A DNA stretch of 42,144 bases from Verrucomicrobiota bacterium (GTDB taxonomy: Bacteria > Verrucomicrobiota > Lentisphaeria > JABSQK01 > JAJFLO01), in contig JAJFLP010000045.1 of the NCBI GenBank assembly GCA_021772635.1, positions 1 to 42,144 of the forward strand, given 5' to 3'. Made by a program: the position numbers and the translations under genes. A model generated the notes under the pieces. That model had not been told where the DNA came from. It searched no databases and saw only the letters and a list, made by a program, of their open reading frames with translations. The stretch's first letter is position 1. Each line of letters starts with the position of its first letter. Of the stretch, positions 16,722-26,100 are shown in pieces.

Positions 16722-17109
16722 CACGAATATCCTGGTTCGATATATCCTCCAGGATGATGACATACAGTCGCCATTGGCATCTGAACTGATCGATGTTCAA
16801 TGCAGCGAGAAAAACCCGGCGGTTATTAACATGATAGTCCTCTGTGAGTTGATTTGGGTTCTGAGGTTTACCTATAAATACGAGCGAGAGCATTTGGTTC
16901 CACTTCTTAAGCAAATTCTGTCGACCGATTGCTTTAATGTTCAAAATTCGTCACTGGTGTGGAAGGCGACTTACGATTTTGAAAATGGGAACGCAGATTT
17001 TTCGGATTATTTGATTGCGCATATCAATCGAAGTGACATGGGCGCCAAACTGACCGTAACCTTCGATAAGAAAGCCGGTAAGCATAAGTTTTATAAATTA
17101 CTGAATTAA
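16708..17109 (+). CDS. PIN-domain toxin (VapC-type ribonuclease)
   Basis: 133 residues, starting at a GTG that overlaps the antitoxin gene. MIAIDTNILVRYILQDD has the first catalytic Asp (D5) and the conserved N7. VLCELIWVLRFTYKYERE carries the Glu, NADFSDYLIAHINR the third acidic site and TFDKKAGK the fourth. All four acidic positions of an active PIN nuclease seem to be present. The whole pair lies between H2 and H3. Confidence 0.9.
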   Translation: MIAIDTNILVRYILQDDDIQSPLASELIDVQCSEKNPAVINMIVLCELIWVLRFTYKYEREHLVPLLKQILSTDCFNVQNSSLVWKATYDFENGNADFSDYLIAHINRSDMGAKLTVTFDKKAGKHKFYKLLN

Positions 17110-17279
17110 TCCCACCAGTGGGTTTAATTTCCCGTTCTGCTGTCCAGCACGAATGTAGCAATGTTTCATTTTGGGAAGTTCATACCTCGTGGGCTTGGCC
17201 CGAGGTAATTGATTGAGAAAACTCTGGTGGTAGTTGGGACAATATGCACAGAATCAGTCAGTTTTTATTCACCGATTAT
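17110..17279. other. Short intergenic region with hairpins
   Basis: CCCACCAGTGGG at about 17112-17123 is followed by TTTAATTT and may end the vapBC-like transcript. A similar CCCACCAGCGGG is near 41853. A bulged stem ACCTC..GAGGT with GGGC/GCCC lies at about 17186-17209. Confidence 0.4.
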
Positions 17280-17500
17280 TCACCATGAAGAGCATGAAGT
17301 ACTTGAAGAGAAGGATATAGACAGACTGCCGTAGGGCAGATTTTTGATTCGTTGAAACGAATTTTAATCCGGTATGCGTCACATCGACAAACGTCACATG
17401 TTTGATGATGAGTCGTATATCCTGATTACGACAATCTTTCTAATTCCGAAATATTTCAAAAATCTGTACCTCCTTCATGTTCTTCTTCTCTTCATGGTGA
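17280..17500 (+). repeat. H element, long form (copy H3)
   Basis: 221 bp. TCACCATGAAGAGCATGAAG at the left, CTTCTCTTCATGGTGA at the right, with the same interior as H1, including ATTCGTTGAAACGAAT and GATGATGAGTCG. Confidence 0.95.
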
Positions 17501-17520
17501 GCTATTCAGGTTATATCATT

Positions 17521-17727
17521 ATGAAACGCGTAATAAAAGAAAGAGTAACAAGCCTTAGCGAAAACGACCGAAGTTTCGATCGCGAGTTTTGGGACGAAGT
17601 CGGACACGAAGGACGATTTTCCGCGATGTGGGAGATGATCCGGGAGAAAGATTTAATTAGGGGGAAAGATGGCAGTCAACCGAGACTACAAAGATCTGTT
17701 CAGAATATTCTGCACCGAGAAAGTTGA
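17521..17727 (+). CDS. Small protein paired with a nucleotidyltransferase
   Basis: 68 residues, no family I can name with certainty. The core FDREFWDEVGHEGRFSAMWEM then RLQRSVQNIL is charged and aromatic. I recall similar small proteins encoded directly before nucleotidyltransferases of the type that follows, but could not check. I chose the ATG at 17521 because the longer open frame runs back into the H3 repeat. It overlaps the next gene by 59 bases, so the two are translationally linked. It could be the neutralising or guiding partner of the enzyme; that is inference. Confidence 0.6.
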   Translation: MKRVIKERVTSLSENDRSFDREFWDEVGHEGRFSAMWEMIREKDLIRGKDGSQPRLQRSVQNILHRES

Positions 17728-18112
17728 GTACCTCGTTGTGGGTGCACACGCGGTCGTGTACTACACGGAACCCAGGTATACAAAGGATTTGGATGTGTGG
17801 GTGAGTCCGTCGCGTGAAAACGCTGAGCGTGTCTGGCGGGCATTGGCAGAATTCGGTGCACCGTTAATGGGGGTGACGTTGGATGACTTCGGAAATCAGG
17901 AAACGATCTATCAACTCGGAATAGAACCGAATCGAATCGACATTCTCATGGGGATTGGCGGCGTTGAATTTGAAGATGCGTGGCAAGACAAGGAAGACAG
18001 CACCTATGATGGAATTCCGATATTCATCATCGGTAAGGCCAGCCTCATTGCCGCCAAGAAAGCGGCCGGCCGGCCCCAGGACTTAATCGATATTGAGTGG
18101 TTAGAAACCTGA
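17669..18112 (+). CDS. Nucleotidyltransferase (AbiEii/MNT-like fold)
   Basis: 147 residues. The pol-beta-type nucleotidyltransferase signature is present: VVGAHAVVYYTEPRYTKDLD, where GAHA stands for the GG/GS loop and D40-x-D42 bind metal. A third acidic residue in NRIDILMGI (about 94) completes the triad. Such enzymes add nucleotides to tRNA or proteins; in AbiE and MNT-HEPN systems they are part of toxin-antitoxin or phage-defence modules. GGGGGAAAG at about 17661 serves as ribosome-binding site. Together with the upstream small protein it makes a compact two-gene cassette between H3 and the H4 remnant. Confidence 0.75.
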   Translation: MAVNRDYKDLFRIFCTEKVEYLVVGAHAVVYYTEPRYTKDLDVWVSPSRENAERVWRALAEFGAPLMGVTLDDFGNQETIYQLGIEPNRIDILMGIGGVEFEDAWQDKEDSTYDGIPIFIIGKASLIAAKKAAGRPQDLIDIEWLET

Positions 18113-18123
18113 TATTTATACTT

Positions 18124-18152
18124 CCTTCATGTTCTTCCACTCTTCATGGTGA
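18124..18152 (+). repeat. H element remnant, right end only (copy H4)
   Basis: CTTCATGTTCTTCCACTC followed by TTCATGGTGA, 12 bases after the nucleotidyltransferase stop. The left half and interior are missing. Confidence 0.75.
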
Positions 18153-18194
18153 CAATAAGTATTACCAAGTTAACAATAAAAATAGGAGCAAAGC

Positions 18195-19202
18195 ATGAGA
18201 ACCATATTAGCTATCTTCGCAACGGTCACACTGATCTCGATCCCCGTATCGGCAACGATCTGGGTCGTTGATAATAATGCCGGTCACGACAAGGACTTTA
18301 CCACCCTAGCGGCGGCGCATACCGGCGCCAGTGCCGGGGATACGCTGCACGTTATCGGCTCGCCGACAAGCTACGGCGCTATCACATTGACCAAGCAACT
18401 TACTATTATTGGAACGGGCTTTTTCCTTACGTCAAATACGAATTTACAGGCCAGTGCTGTGGGCTCTTACTGCGGGGCCGTAACATTCGATTCCGGGTCC
18501 GAGGGATCCATTATTTCCGGCATTTATATCTCTAATGATGTTTGTGTCATCAATACAAGTGACATAACCGTCAAAAGGTGTCGCATTGAATTTGCTCTAA
18601 ACGGTTTAGGCGTGTGCCGCGTAACGGGCACAGGCCGTTCGAATATCTCGATAATCCAGAATTATATTGAAAATACAAACGGCTTTGGGCTAGGCTTAAG
18701 CGTAAGTAGCTCGAACTCGAATATTCTTATCGCGAATAACTACATAGGTACCGCGAATAGTATCAGAGATGCAATAGAAACGTCCAGCGTCAGTGTGATC
18801 ACCCATAATGTCCTTTTCGGTAATCTCGATGCCGACAACTCGACTATCACCAATAATATCCTCAGAGAGGGGAGTTTCTTCGGCTCGAATAACACGTTTA
18901 CCAACAATATGGGGAACTCGACGCAATTCGGGACCGACGACGGCAATCTCAGCAGCGTCGATATGAGTACCGTGTTTCAACTAACCGGTAGTACGGATGG
19001 GCAGTACCAGTTGATCCCTGGTACCTCGCCTGCATTGGGCGCCGGCGTTGGTGGCGTTGATATGGGGATGTTCGGCGGCTCAACCCCGTATGTGTTGTCC
19101 GGAATCCCGGCGGTACCGACAATTTATTCACTGGACGCACGGACTGCGGGGTCAACGAACAGCGGTCTCCCCGTTACCATCAAGATCAGATCGAATGACT
19201 AG
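18195..19202 (+). CDS. Secreted right-handed beta-helix protein
   Basis: 335 residues. A signal peptide (MRTILAIFATVTLISIPVSA) is followed by a parallel beta-helix of the pectate-lyase-like type: LTKQLTIIGTG, SIISGIYISNDVCVIN, VKRCRIEF and ISIIQNYIEN repeats at about 60-235. The C-terminal part (GVDMGMFGGSTPYVLSGIP, then TIYSLDAR) resembles the end of secreted surface proteins in several phyla. No catalytic residues can be assigned, so binding rather than lysis is as likely. AGGAG at 18183-18187 lies 7 bases before the ATG. It is flanked by H4 upstream and a double hairpin downstream. Confidence 0.8.
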   Translation: MRTILAIFATVTLISIPVSATIWVVDNNAGHDKDFTTLAAAHTGASAGDTLHVIGSPTSYGAITLTKQLTIIGTGFFLTSNTNLQASAVGSYCGAVTFDSGSEGSIISGIYISNDVCVINTSDITVKRCRIEFALNGLGVCRVTGTGRSNISIIQNYIENTNGFGLGLSVSSSNSNILIANNYIGTANSIRDAIETSSVSVITHNVLFGNLDADNSTITNNILREGSFFGSNNTFTNNMGNSTQFGTDDGNLSSVDMSTVFQLTGSTDGQYQLIPGTSPALGAGVGGVDMGMFGGSTPYVLSGIPAVPTIYSLDARTAGSTNSGLPVTIKIRSND

Positions 19203-19268
19203 ATTATTTTGCTGGGAGAACGTCCACCAAAATAATCATGAAAATTACTGGCGTAATTTTGGGATTTT
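19202..19268 (+). terminator. Two consecutive hairpins after the beta-helix gene
   Basis: The first stem is GATTATTTTG (19202-19211) with CAAAATAATC (19228-19237), beginning on the last base of the stop codon. The second is AAAATTAC (19241-19248) with GTAATTTT (19253-19260), followed by GGGATTTTTC. The second resembles an intrinsic terminator. Confidence 0.65.
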
Positions 19269-19370
19269 TCAATCATAGGCACTATGACACTCGTGATATA
19301 TACCGAAACCAGTTCGGTTTTCGAAAATCTGATGATCGTCAGTATAAGAGAGAAAATGGAGGGTACATAT

Positions 19371-19580
19371 ATGGAACTTGTTTTTGAAATAACTCAAGAA
19401 GATGACGGCGGATATACCGCCGAATGTTTATCGGAGGATATCTTCACCCAGGCTGATAACTGGAGTGAACTAAGAAAGAATGTTCAAGAAGCTGTAGATG
19501 CTTATTATTTCGACAGTAAGGATCATCCGGCTTCTGTTCGTTTGCACTTAATTCGTGATGAAGTTGTCTTTTGCTCATGA
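19371..19580 (+). CDS. hicB: HicB-like antitoxin
   Basis: 69 residues. MELVFEITQEDDGGYTAECL then TQADNWSELRKNVQEAVDAY is the degenerate RNase H-like fold of HicB. The protein lacks the extra C-terminal DNA-binding domain of longer HicB proteins. The open frame reaches 19284, but the ATG at 19371 has a good ribosome-binding site (GGAGGG, 19358-19363) and gives the family start. A reversed K-type repeat end lies upstream at about 19325-19346. The stop overlaps the next ATG (ATGA). The gene order is antitoxin first, which is common for this short HicB subtype. Confidence 0.85.
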   Translation: MELVFEITQEDDGGYTAECLSEDIFTQADNWSELRKNVQEAVDAYYFDSKDHPASVRLHLIRDEVVFCS

Positions 19581-19816
19581 AGTTGCCAAGAGATGTCAGT
19601 GGACAGCAGTTAACGAATGCTCTTGTAAAGAAATGGGACTATAAGGTGATGCATCAACGGGGTAGTCACATAATTCTTGAGACCGGAACACCAGGTTCAC
19701 ACCGTATCGCTATACCGAATCATAAATCACTAAGAATCGGGACATTAAATTCGATAATTCGGGCAATCGCAGAACACAAACAAACGTCCAGAGAGCAAAT
19801 CGTAAAAACACTTTAG
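19577..19816 (+). CDS. hicA: HicA-like mRNA interferase toxin
   Basis: 79 residues. MKLPRDVSGQQLTNALVKK then MHQRGSHIILETG has the dsRBD-like HicA fold with the catalytic His in RGSHIIL (about 33). IPNHKSLRIGTLNSIIRAI is the usual C-terminal part. HicA cleaves mRNA independently of translation and is blocked by HicB. The start overlaps the hicB stop by 4 bases, so translation is coupled; a TTG at 19571 is in frame but less likely. Confidence 0.9.
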   Translation: MKLPRDVSGQQLTNALVKKWDYKVMHQRGSHIILETGTPGSHRIAIPNHKSLRIGTLNSIIRAIAEHKQTSREQIVKTL

Positions 19817-19880
19817 GCAACTTTCCAGTGGATAGCCTGCATCAGTCACAGTGTTAGACTGAGGAGAAAACGAATATTGT

Positions 19881-20109
19881 TCACCATGAAGAACATGAAG
19901 GACAGGAAGGGAGAAGCCGAAAAGCAGAATACGATTTGCCGAAGGACAGATTTTTGATTCGTTGAGACGAATTGTAATCTGGTTATGCGTCACATCCACA
20001 AACCTGATGTTTGATGATGCGTCGTATATCCTGATTAGACAATCTTTCAGAATACGAAAGATTTCAAAAATCTGTACCCCCTTCATGTCCTTCATGCTCT
20101 TCATGGTGA
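19881..20109 (+). repeat. H element, long form (copy H5)
   Basis: 229 bp. TCACCATGAAGAACATGAAG at the left, CTTCATGCTCTTCATGGTGA at the right; the interior is diverged but recognisable (GATTCGTTGAGACGAATT). The right end is 22 bases before the start codon of the giant gene, so the element forms its 5' leader. Confidence 0.9.
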
Positions 20110-20131
20110 AAAAGAACCAAGTATACTTAAT

Positions 20132-23100
20132 ATGACCAGAAAAATCATACTGTCGTTATTGGTGGGTTTCGTCACCCAGTCGCATGCTCTGGATATCGTG
20201 GCTGTGGAGTACTTTATCGATACCGACCCCGGATTCGGCTCGGGAACATCCGTCAGCCTCACGAGCGGCTCTGATATCACCGTCAGTTTTACCGCCAACC
20301 TCACCGGCGTATCTGACGGCATCCATACACTGTACGTGCGTGGCAAGGACGCGAATCTCGACTGGAGCCTCACCCACACACGTGTCTTCCTCAAAGAAAC
20401 CCTACTCATCGGCGAGACCGTCCCATCTATCACCAGTGCCGAGTATTTCTTTGATACGGACCCTGGTTTCGGCTCTGGGACCGCGATCACAGTGAGCCCG
20501 ACCGGCACGTCGGTTGAGGAGAGTTTCACAGCGGACGTTACATCGCTGAGTGTGGGTCCGCATACCCTCGTTGTCAGAGCTTTAGATGCGGCCGGGAATT
20601 GGAGTATAGTTCATTCTCGACCCTTTCTTAAAGAGGCCATTGTTGACGGTGACACACTGCCGAACATATCCGCTCTCGAATACTTCATCGCTACGGACCC
20701 CGGCTTTGGTTCCGCGACAGCAGTGGGGTCGCTTCCGACAGGCTCAGATATAACCGTTGACTTCACTGCAAGTCTGAGTGGGTTAACTGACGATCAGGAT
20801 TACGTACTCGGTATTCGCGGCAAAGACGCTGATAACAATTGGAGTCTGGTAAACAGTCACGCGTTTTCAGTGCCTGCAGTCAACAGATGGGTCGGTGCCA
20901 GCACCGGCGACTGGGATGTCACGAGCAACTGGAGTTTGGGCACGGTTCCACAATCGACGGAGACCGCTTTAATCGATACCGTCGGCGTTACAGTTACCCA
21001 CGACACCGGGACCGACTCGATTAGTATCCTCGATATCGTATCCGGTTCTACGCTCATAATCAGCGGCGGCAGTTTGGATGTCGGATCAGCATCGGTAATC
21101 GCGGGAGACGTGACTTTGTCTGGTGGTACGCTTCAGGGGGCAGGGGATATAACGATCAACGGTGCGTTCGGTTTTTATAATTCGTCCACCATCGCAGGGA
21201 GCAGCGCGTCGTTAACCACCACGGGTACAACAACCATATCATCGGGGATCAACATTGCCGACAAGGACTGGATCAATCAGGGCACGGTGACCCTTTCAGG
21301 GACGGCCGAGTTGAAGCTTTTCAGCAGCAACGACAACTTTACCAATGACACCGGTGCTACTTTCAATATGAACTCGACCGCCAGCACCCCCATTTCCAAC
21401 ACATTCGCGGCTAGTGTTTTTGATAATAAGGGTACCTTTAATAAGAATGGATCATCCGGCGGAGTTCAGGAAATTACCAGCGGAGTTACCTTTAATAATA
21501 CCGGCACTGTCAATGTTAATACGGGGGAACTGAGAGTGAGTAGCGGCGGAACCGACACGGGAGTCTGGGATGTAGATTCAGGCGCCACTCTGGATTTCTT
21601 TTCAGGCACCCGCGATCTTAATTCGGGCTCCGATATCGCGGGACTCGGGACCCTGGATGTCAGCGGTGGTACGGTAAGTGTGAACGATGGATTCAGTATT
21701 TCTACCGGTGGGACAATCGGCGTTAGCGGCGGGACGTTAAACCTGACGCCGACAACACCTATTACGACGTTTTCAAGCGCAATATCTGTCACAAATGGTG
21801 GAACCTTGAGTCTGGCCAACGGCGCGACGTTTAGTGCTGGCTTGACGCTGGATGCCGGCGACTTAATCGCGCCAGGCGCGGTGACGGTGAATGGGGCGTT
21901 CAGTTTTACCAATAATTCCAGTTTTTCCGGAAGCGGCGCAATTACGACCACCGGCACGACGACGGTCTCCTCCGGAACCACCAATGACGTGAGCAAAGAC
22001 TGGACGAATCAGGGGACGGTGACTTTGAGTGGATCGTCAAAAATACGCGTGGACGCATCTGATTTCGTTAACGATACGGGTGCTGTCTTTAACTATAGTT
22101 CGAGTAATTCTGAGGCAATCTCTCATTTCAACAGTGGGTCTACGTTCGAAAATCGGGGGACGTTCAACAAAACTTCATCGGGGCATCAAAATATTTCCTC
22201 GAGTGTAACCTTCAGTAACACCGGGACAGTCAATATAACCGGCGGTAATTTGACGGTAAGAACATTTCCGTCGAATGCGGGCACATTGAATATTGCCTCC
22301 AGTAGGACATTGGTCATTGAGGGCTCAGCTTTCGCGAATACCTCCAGCGGCACCATTCAAGGCACGGGTACGGTGGATGTCGCCTTCGTTACGGGCGACT
22401 TGCTGACCAATTCCGGCACCATCAAGCCTGGCGGCTCCGCCGGTACGCTTTCTATCACGGGTAACGTAACCCTTGATTCAACGTCTGTTATCGAGATCGA
22501 ACTGGGCGGTACAACCGCCGGGACCTTGCACGACGTTCTCGCCATTTCGGGGACAGCTACTCTGGCTGGTACGATGAACGTTTCGAATATCAGCCCGTTT
22601 ATCGCTGCGACCAATGACGCGTTTCAGGTTATGACATTCGCGAGCCGCAGCGGCACGATTACCACCGTGACCCCCCCGTTCGGCGCAACGCTGGCTACTG
22701 CCCATAATACCGCCGACATCACCTTGACTGCGACGGTCGTCAGCCTAAACGAGTGGGACACCGACAGCAGCGGTGATTGGAATACTGCTGGCAACTGGAG
22801 TCTGAACCATGTGCCGCTGTCGAGCGAGGCGGTCCTAATCGATCGATCCGCCGGCACGTACACGATCACAGTCGGTAACGGGGTAGCGGCGGTCGCCGAT
22901 CAACTGATGTCCGAGGAAAATATTGTGATCGCCGGCGGGTCCCTGGACGTGACGAATGCCTTTGACGTGAATGCGAATCTAACGTTTACCGCCGCTTCCA
23001 CTATCGACGGCAATGCTTGCGAAAGCAGCGGCGTAGATAATACGATTATCAATAACGGTGTGATCGTCACCTGCGACTGCGATCTTGGGACCTACACTAA

Positions 23101-26100
23101 CGGTTGGGAATTGAACGATCTGACGCTGACCGGTACAATCGCTCATCCTGCCGAAGACACCGACGGCGCGGTAGTTTCGGTCGCGGGCGATATGACTGTT
23201 AATGCTGCGGGTTCTATCAATGTGGATTCCCTGGGTTTTGACGGGGGCAGTGAGCTTGAGGTCGGTGATGGCACCGGCGGCGGTACCGGTGACAAGGGGG
23301 TCGGCGGCGGATATGGTGGTACCGGCGGTTCTAACGGAAACGATGCGGGAGGTACAGCCCATGGATCATTGTCCTTACCCGCGCTATTGGGATCCGGTGG
23401 TTCCGGCACTGAAGATGGGGCGATCGACTCGAAAGGCGGCGATGGCGGGGGATTAATCAAACTAGTTGTCAGCGGGACACTCACCCATAACGGCACAATA
23501 TCGGCAGATGGCGGGGTCGGTTTTAAGGTGAGCGGAGGAAACGACAGAGCGGCTGGTGGTGGCTCGGGCGGGTCTATCCAGATATCAGCTGGCGTATTCG
23601 CTGGCACGGGAACTATCGGAGCGGATGGGGGAGATGAATTTGGCGACGGCGGCTCAGGAGGTGGCGGGCGGATAGCGGTCCATTATGACACGAAAACTTT
23701 TACCGGCACCTTTTCCGCGACTGGCGGTCAGGTCGCCGCCGCTGGTGAATATGGCGGTGCCGGTACGATATACCTGAAGGATAACGCTGCGTCAGTTTTC
23801 GATTTAACGATCGATAACGGTGCCACCCTGGCCAGTGCGAGTACTCCAGTGAGTGTAGCTGCGGACTTTGGCGGTAACACGATTCAAAACCTGACCGTTA
23901 ACTATTCCAGCCCAACTTTCACCGGGTCATTGGCGCCCGTGAGTTTTACCAGTACGAATTTCGATATGACGATCACTGGGGCTTTCACAGTTCCAGATTT
24001 TGACCTCACAAACTCCACCGCGACGATTAGCGGATCCTTAACCGCATCCGACGCAATCGTTCTTACGGGTTCAATCGTCACTGTTGGTGACACCTTCACA
24101 CTTGACGATACTTTGACTCTCGCCAGCAGCAGTTTAACCGTGGCCAATACGCTCACGGACTTAACAACGACGCTAACCAGCATCTCCTTCAGTGGTACGT
24201 CCTCTTTGACGGTGCCAGCGGTAACCACCATCCAGGATCTGACGATCCCGAGTGGTACTACCGTCGCGCACCCCGCGGAGAATACTTCTGGACTAACCAT
24301 AACGGCACCGAATCTGACGGTTGACAGCGGTGGTTCGATTAATGTGGATTCCAAAGGTTTCGACGGCGGCAGTGAGCTTGAGGTCGGTGACGGCACCGGC
24401 GGCGGTACCGGTGACAAAGGGGTCGGCGGCGGATACGGCGGTACCGGCGGTTCTAACGGCAACGATGCGGGAGGTACAGCCCACGGGTCGTTGTCCTTAC
24501 CCGCGCTATTGGGATCCGGTGGTTCCGGTACTGAAGATGGGGCGATCGACTCGAAAGGCGGGGACGGCGGGGGATTTGTCAAACTAGTTGTCAGCGGGAC
24601 GCTAACCCATAACGGCACAATATCGGCAGATGGCGGGATCGGGTTTAAGGTGAGAGGAGGAAACGACAGAGCGGCTGGTGGCGGCTCGGGCGGGTCTATC
24701 CAGATATCAGCGGGCGTGTTCGCTGGCACGGGAACTATTGGAGCGGATGGGGGCGATAAATTCGGCGACGGTGGTTCAGGAGGCGGTGGAAGGATCGCGG
24801 TCCATTACGACACGAAAACTTTTACCGGCACCTTTTCCGCGAGTGGCGGTCAAGTAGCGGATACCGGTGAGTTCGGTGGTGCCGGTACGATATACCTGAA
24901 GGATAACGCTGCGTCAGTTTTCGATTTAACGATCGATAACGGTGCTATCCTGGCCAGTGCGAGCACTCCAGTGAGTGTAGCTGCGGACTTTGGCGGTAAC
25001 ACCATTCAAAACCTGACCGTTAACTATTCCAGCCCAACTTTCACCGGATCGATATCCCCCTCAAATTTTACCAGCACGAATTTCGATTTGGCCGTCACCG
25101 GGGCTTTAACCGTTCCAGATTTTGACATCACCAACTCCACTGCGACGATTAGCGGATCCTTAACCGCATCCGACGCAATCATTCTTACGGGCTCAACCGT
25201 CACGGTTGGTGACACCTTTACACTTGACGATACTCTGACTCTCGCCAGCAGCAGTTTAACCGTGGCCAATACGCTCACGGACCTAACGACGACTCTCACC
25301 AGCATCACCTTCAGCGGCACGTCCTCTTTGACGGTGCCAGCCATAACCACCATCCAGGATCTGACGATCCCGAGCGGTACTACCGTCGCGCACCCCGCGG
25401 AGAATACTTCTGGACTAACCATAACGGCGCCGAATCTGACGGTTGACAGCGGTGGTTCGATTAATGTGGATTCCAAAGGTTTTGACGGGGGCAGTGAGCT
25501 TGAGGTCGGTGACGGCACCGGCGGCGGTTCCGCGGGGAACGGCGTCGGCGGCGGTTATGGCGGCAAGGGTGGCCCAAATGGTGGTAGTAGCGGCGGCACG
25601 GCCCACGGGTCGTTGTCCTTACCTGCTCTATTGGGATCCGGCGGTTCCGGTACTGAAGATGGCGCGAGCGATTCGAAAGGCGGGGACGGGGGGGGATTTG
25701 TCAAACTAGTTGTCAGCGGGACACTAGCCAACAACGGCACAATATCGGCGGATGGCGGGGTCGGGTTTAAGGTGAGAGGAGGAAACAACAAACCAGCTGG
25801 TGGTGGTTCGGGCGGGTCTATCCAGATATCAGCGGGCGTGTTCGCTGGCACGGGAACTATTGGAGCGGATGGGGGCGATTACTTCGGCGACGGCGGCACA
25901 GGTGCCGGCGGACGGATCGCGGTCCATTACGACACGAAAACTTTTACCGGCACCTTTTCCGCGAGTGGCGGTCAGGTTGGTAACACGGGTGAATACGGCG
26001 GCGCCGGTACGATTTACCTGAAAGATAATGCCGCATCAGTTTTTGATTTGACCATCGCCAACGACACTAACGCCGCCAATGCGACGACGCCATTGAGTGT

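Noticed and set aside
14936-20131. H elements as integron attC sites
   Set aside because: They lack the GTTRRRY core and the attC size and loop pattern, and no integrase gene is in the window.
23143-25851. Long Pro-rich minus-strand frames opposite the giant gene
   Set aside because: They mirror the Gly-rich repeats, recur in each copy, and lack independent signals; the plus frame has a signal peptide and module structure.
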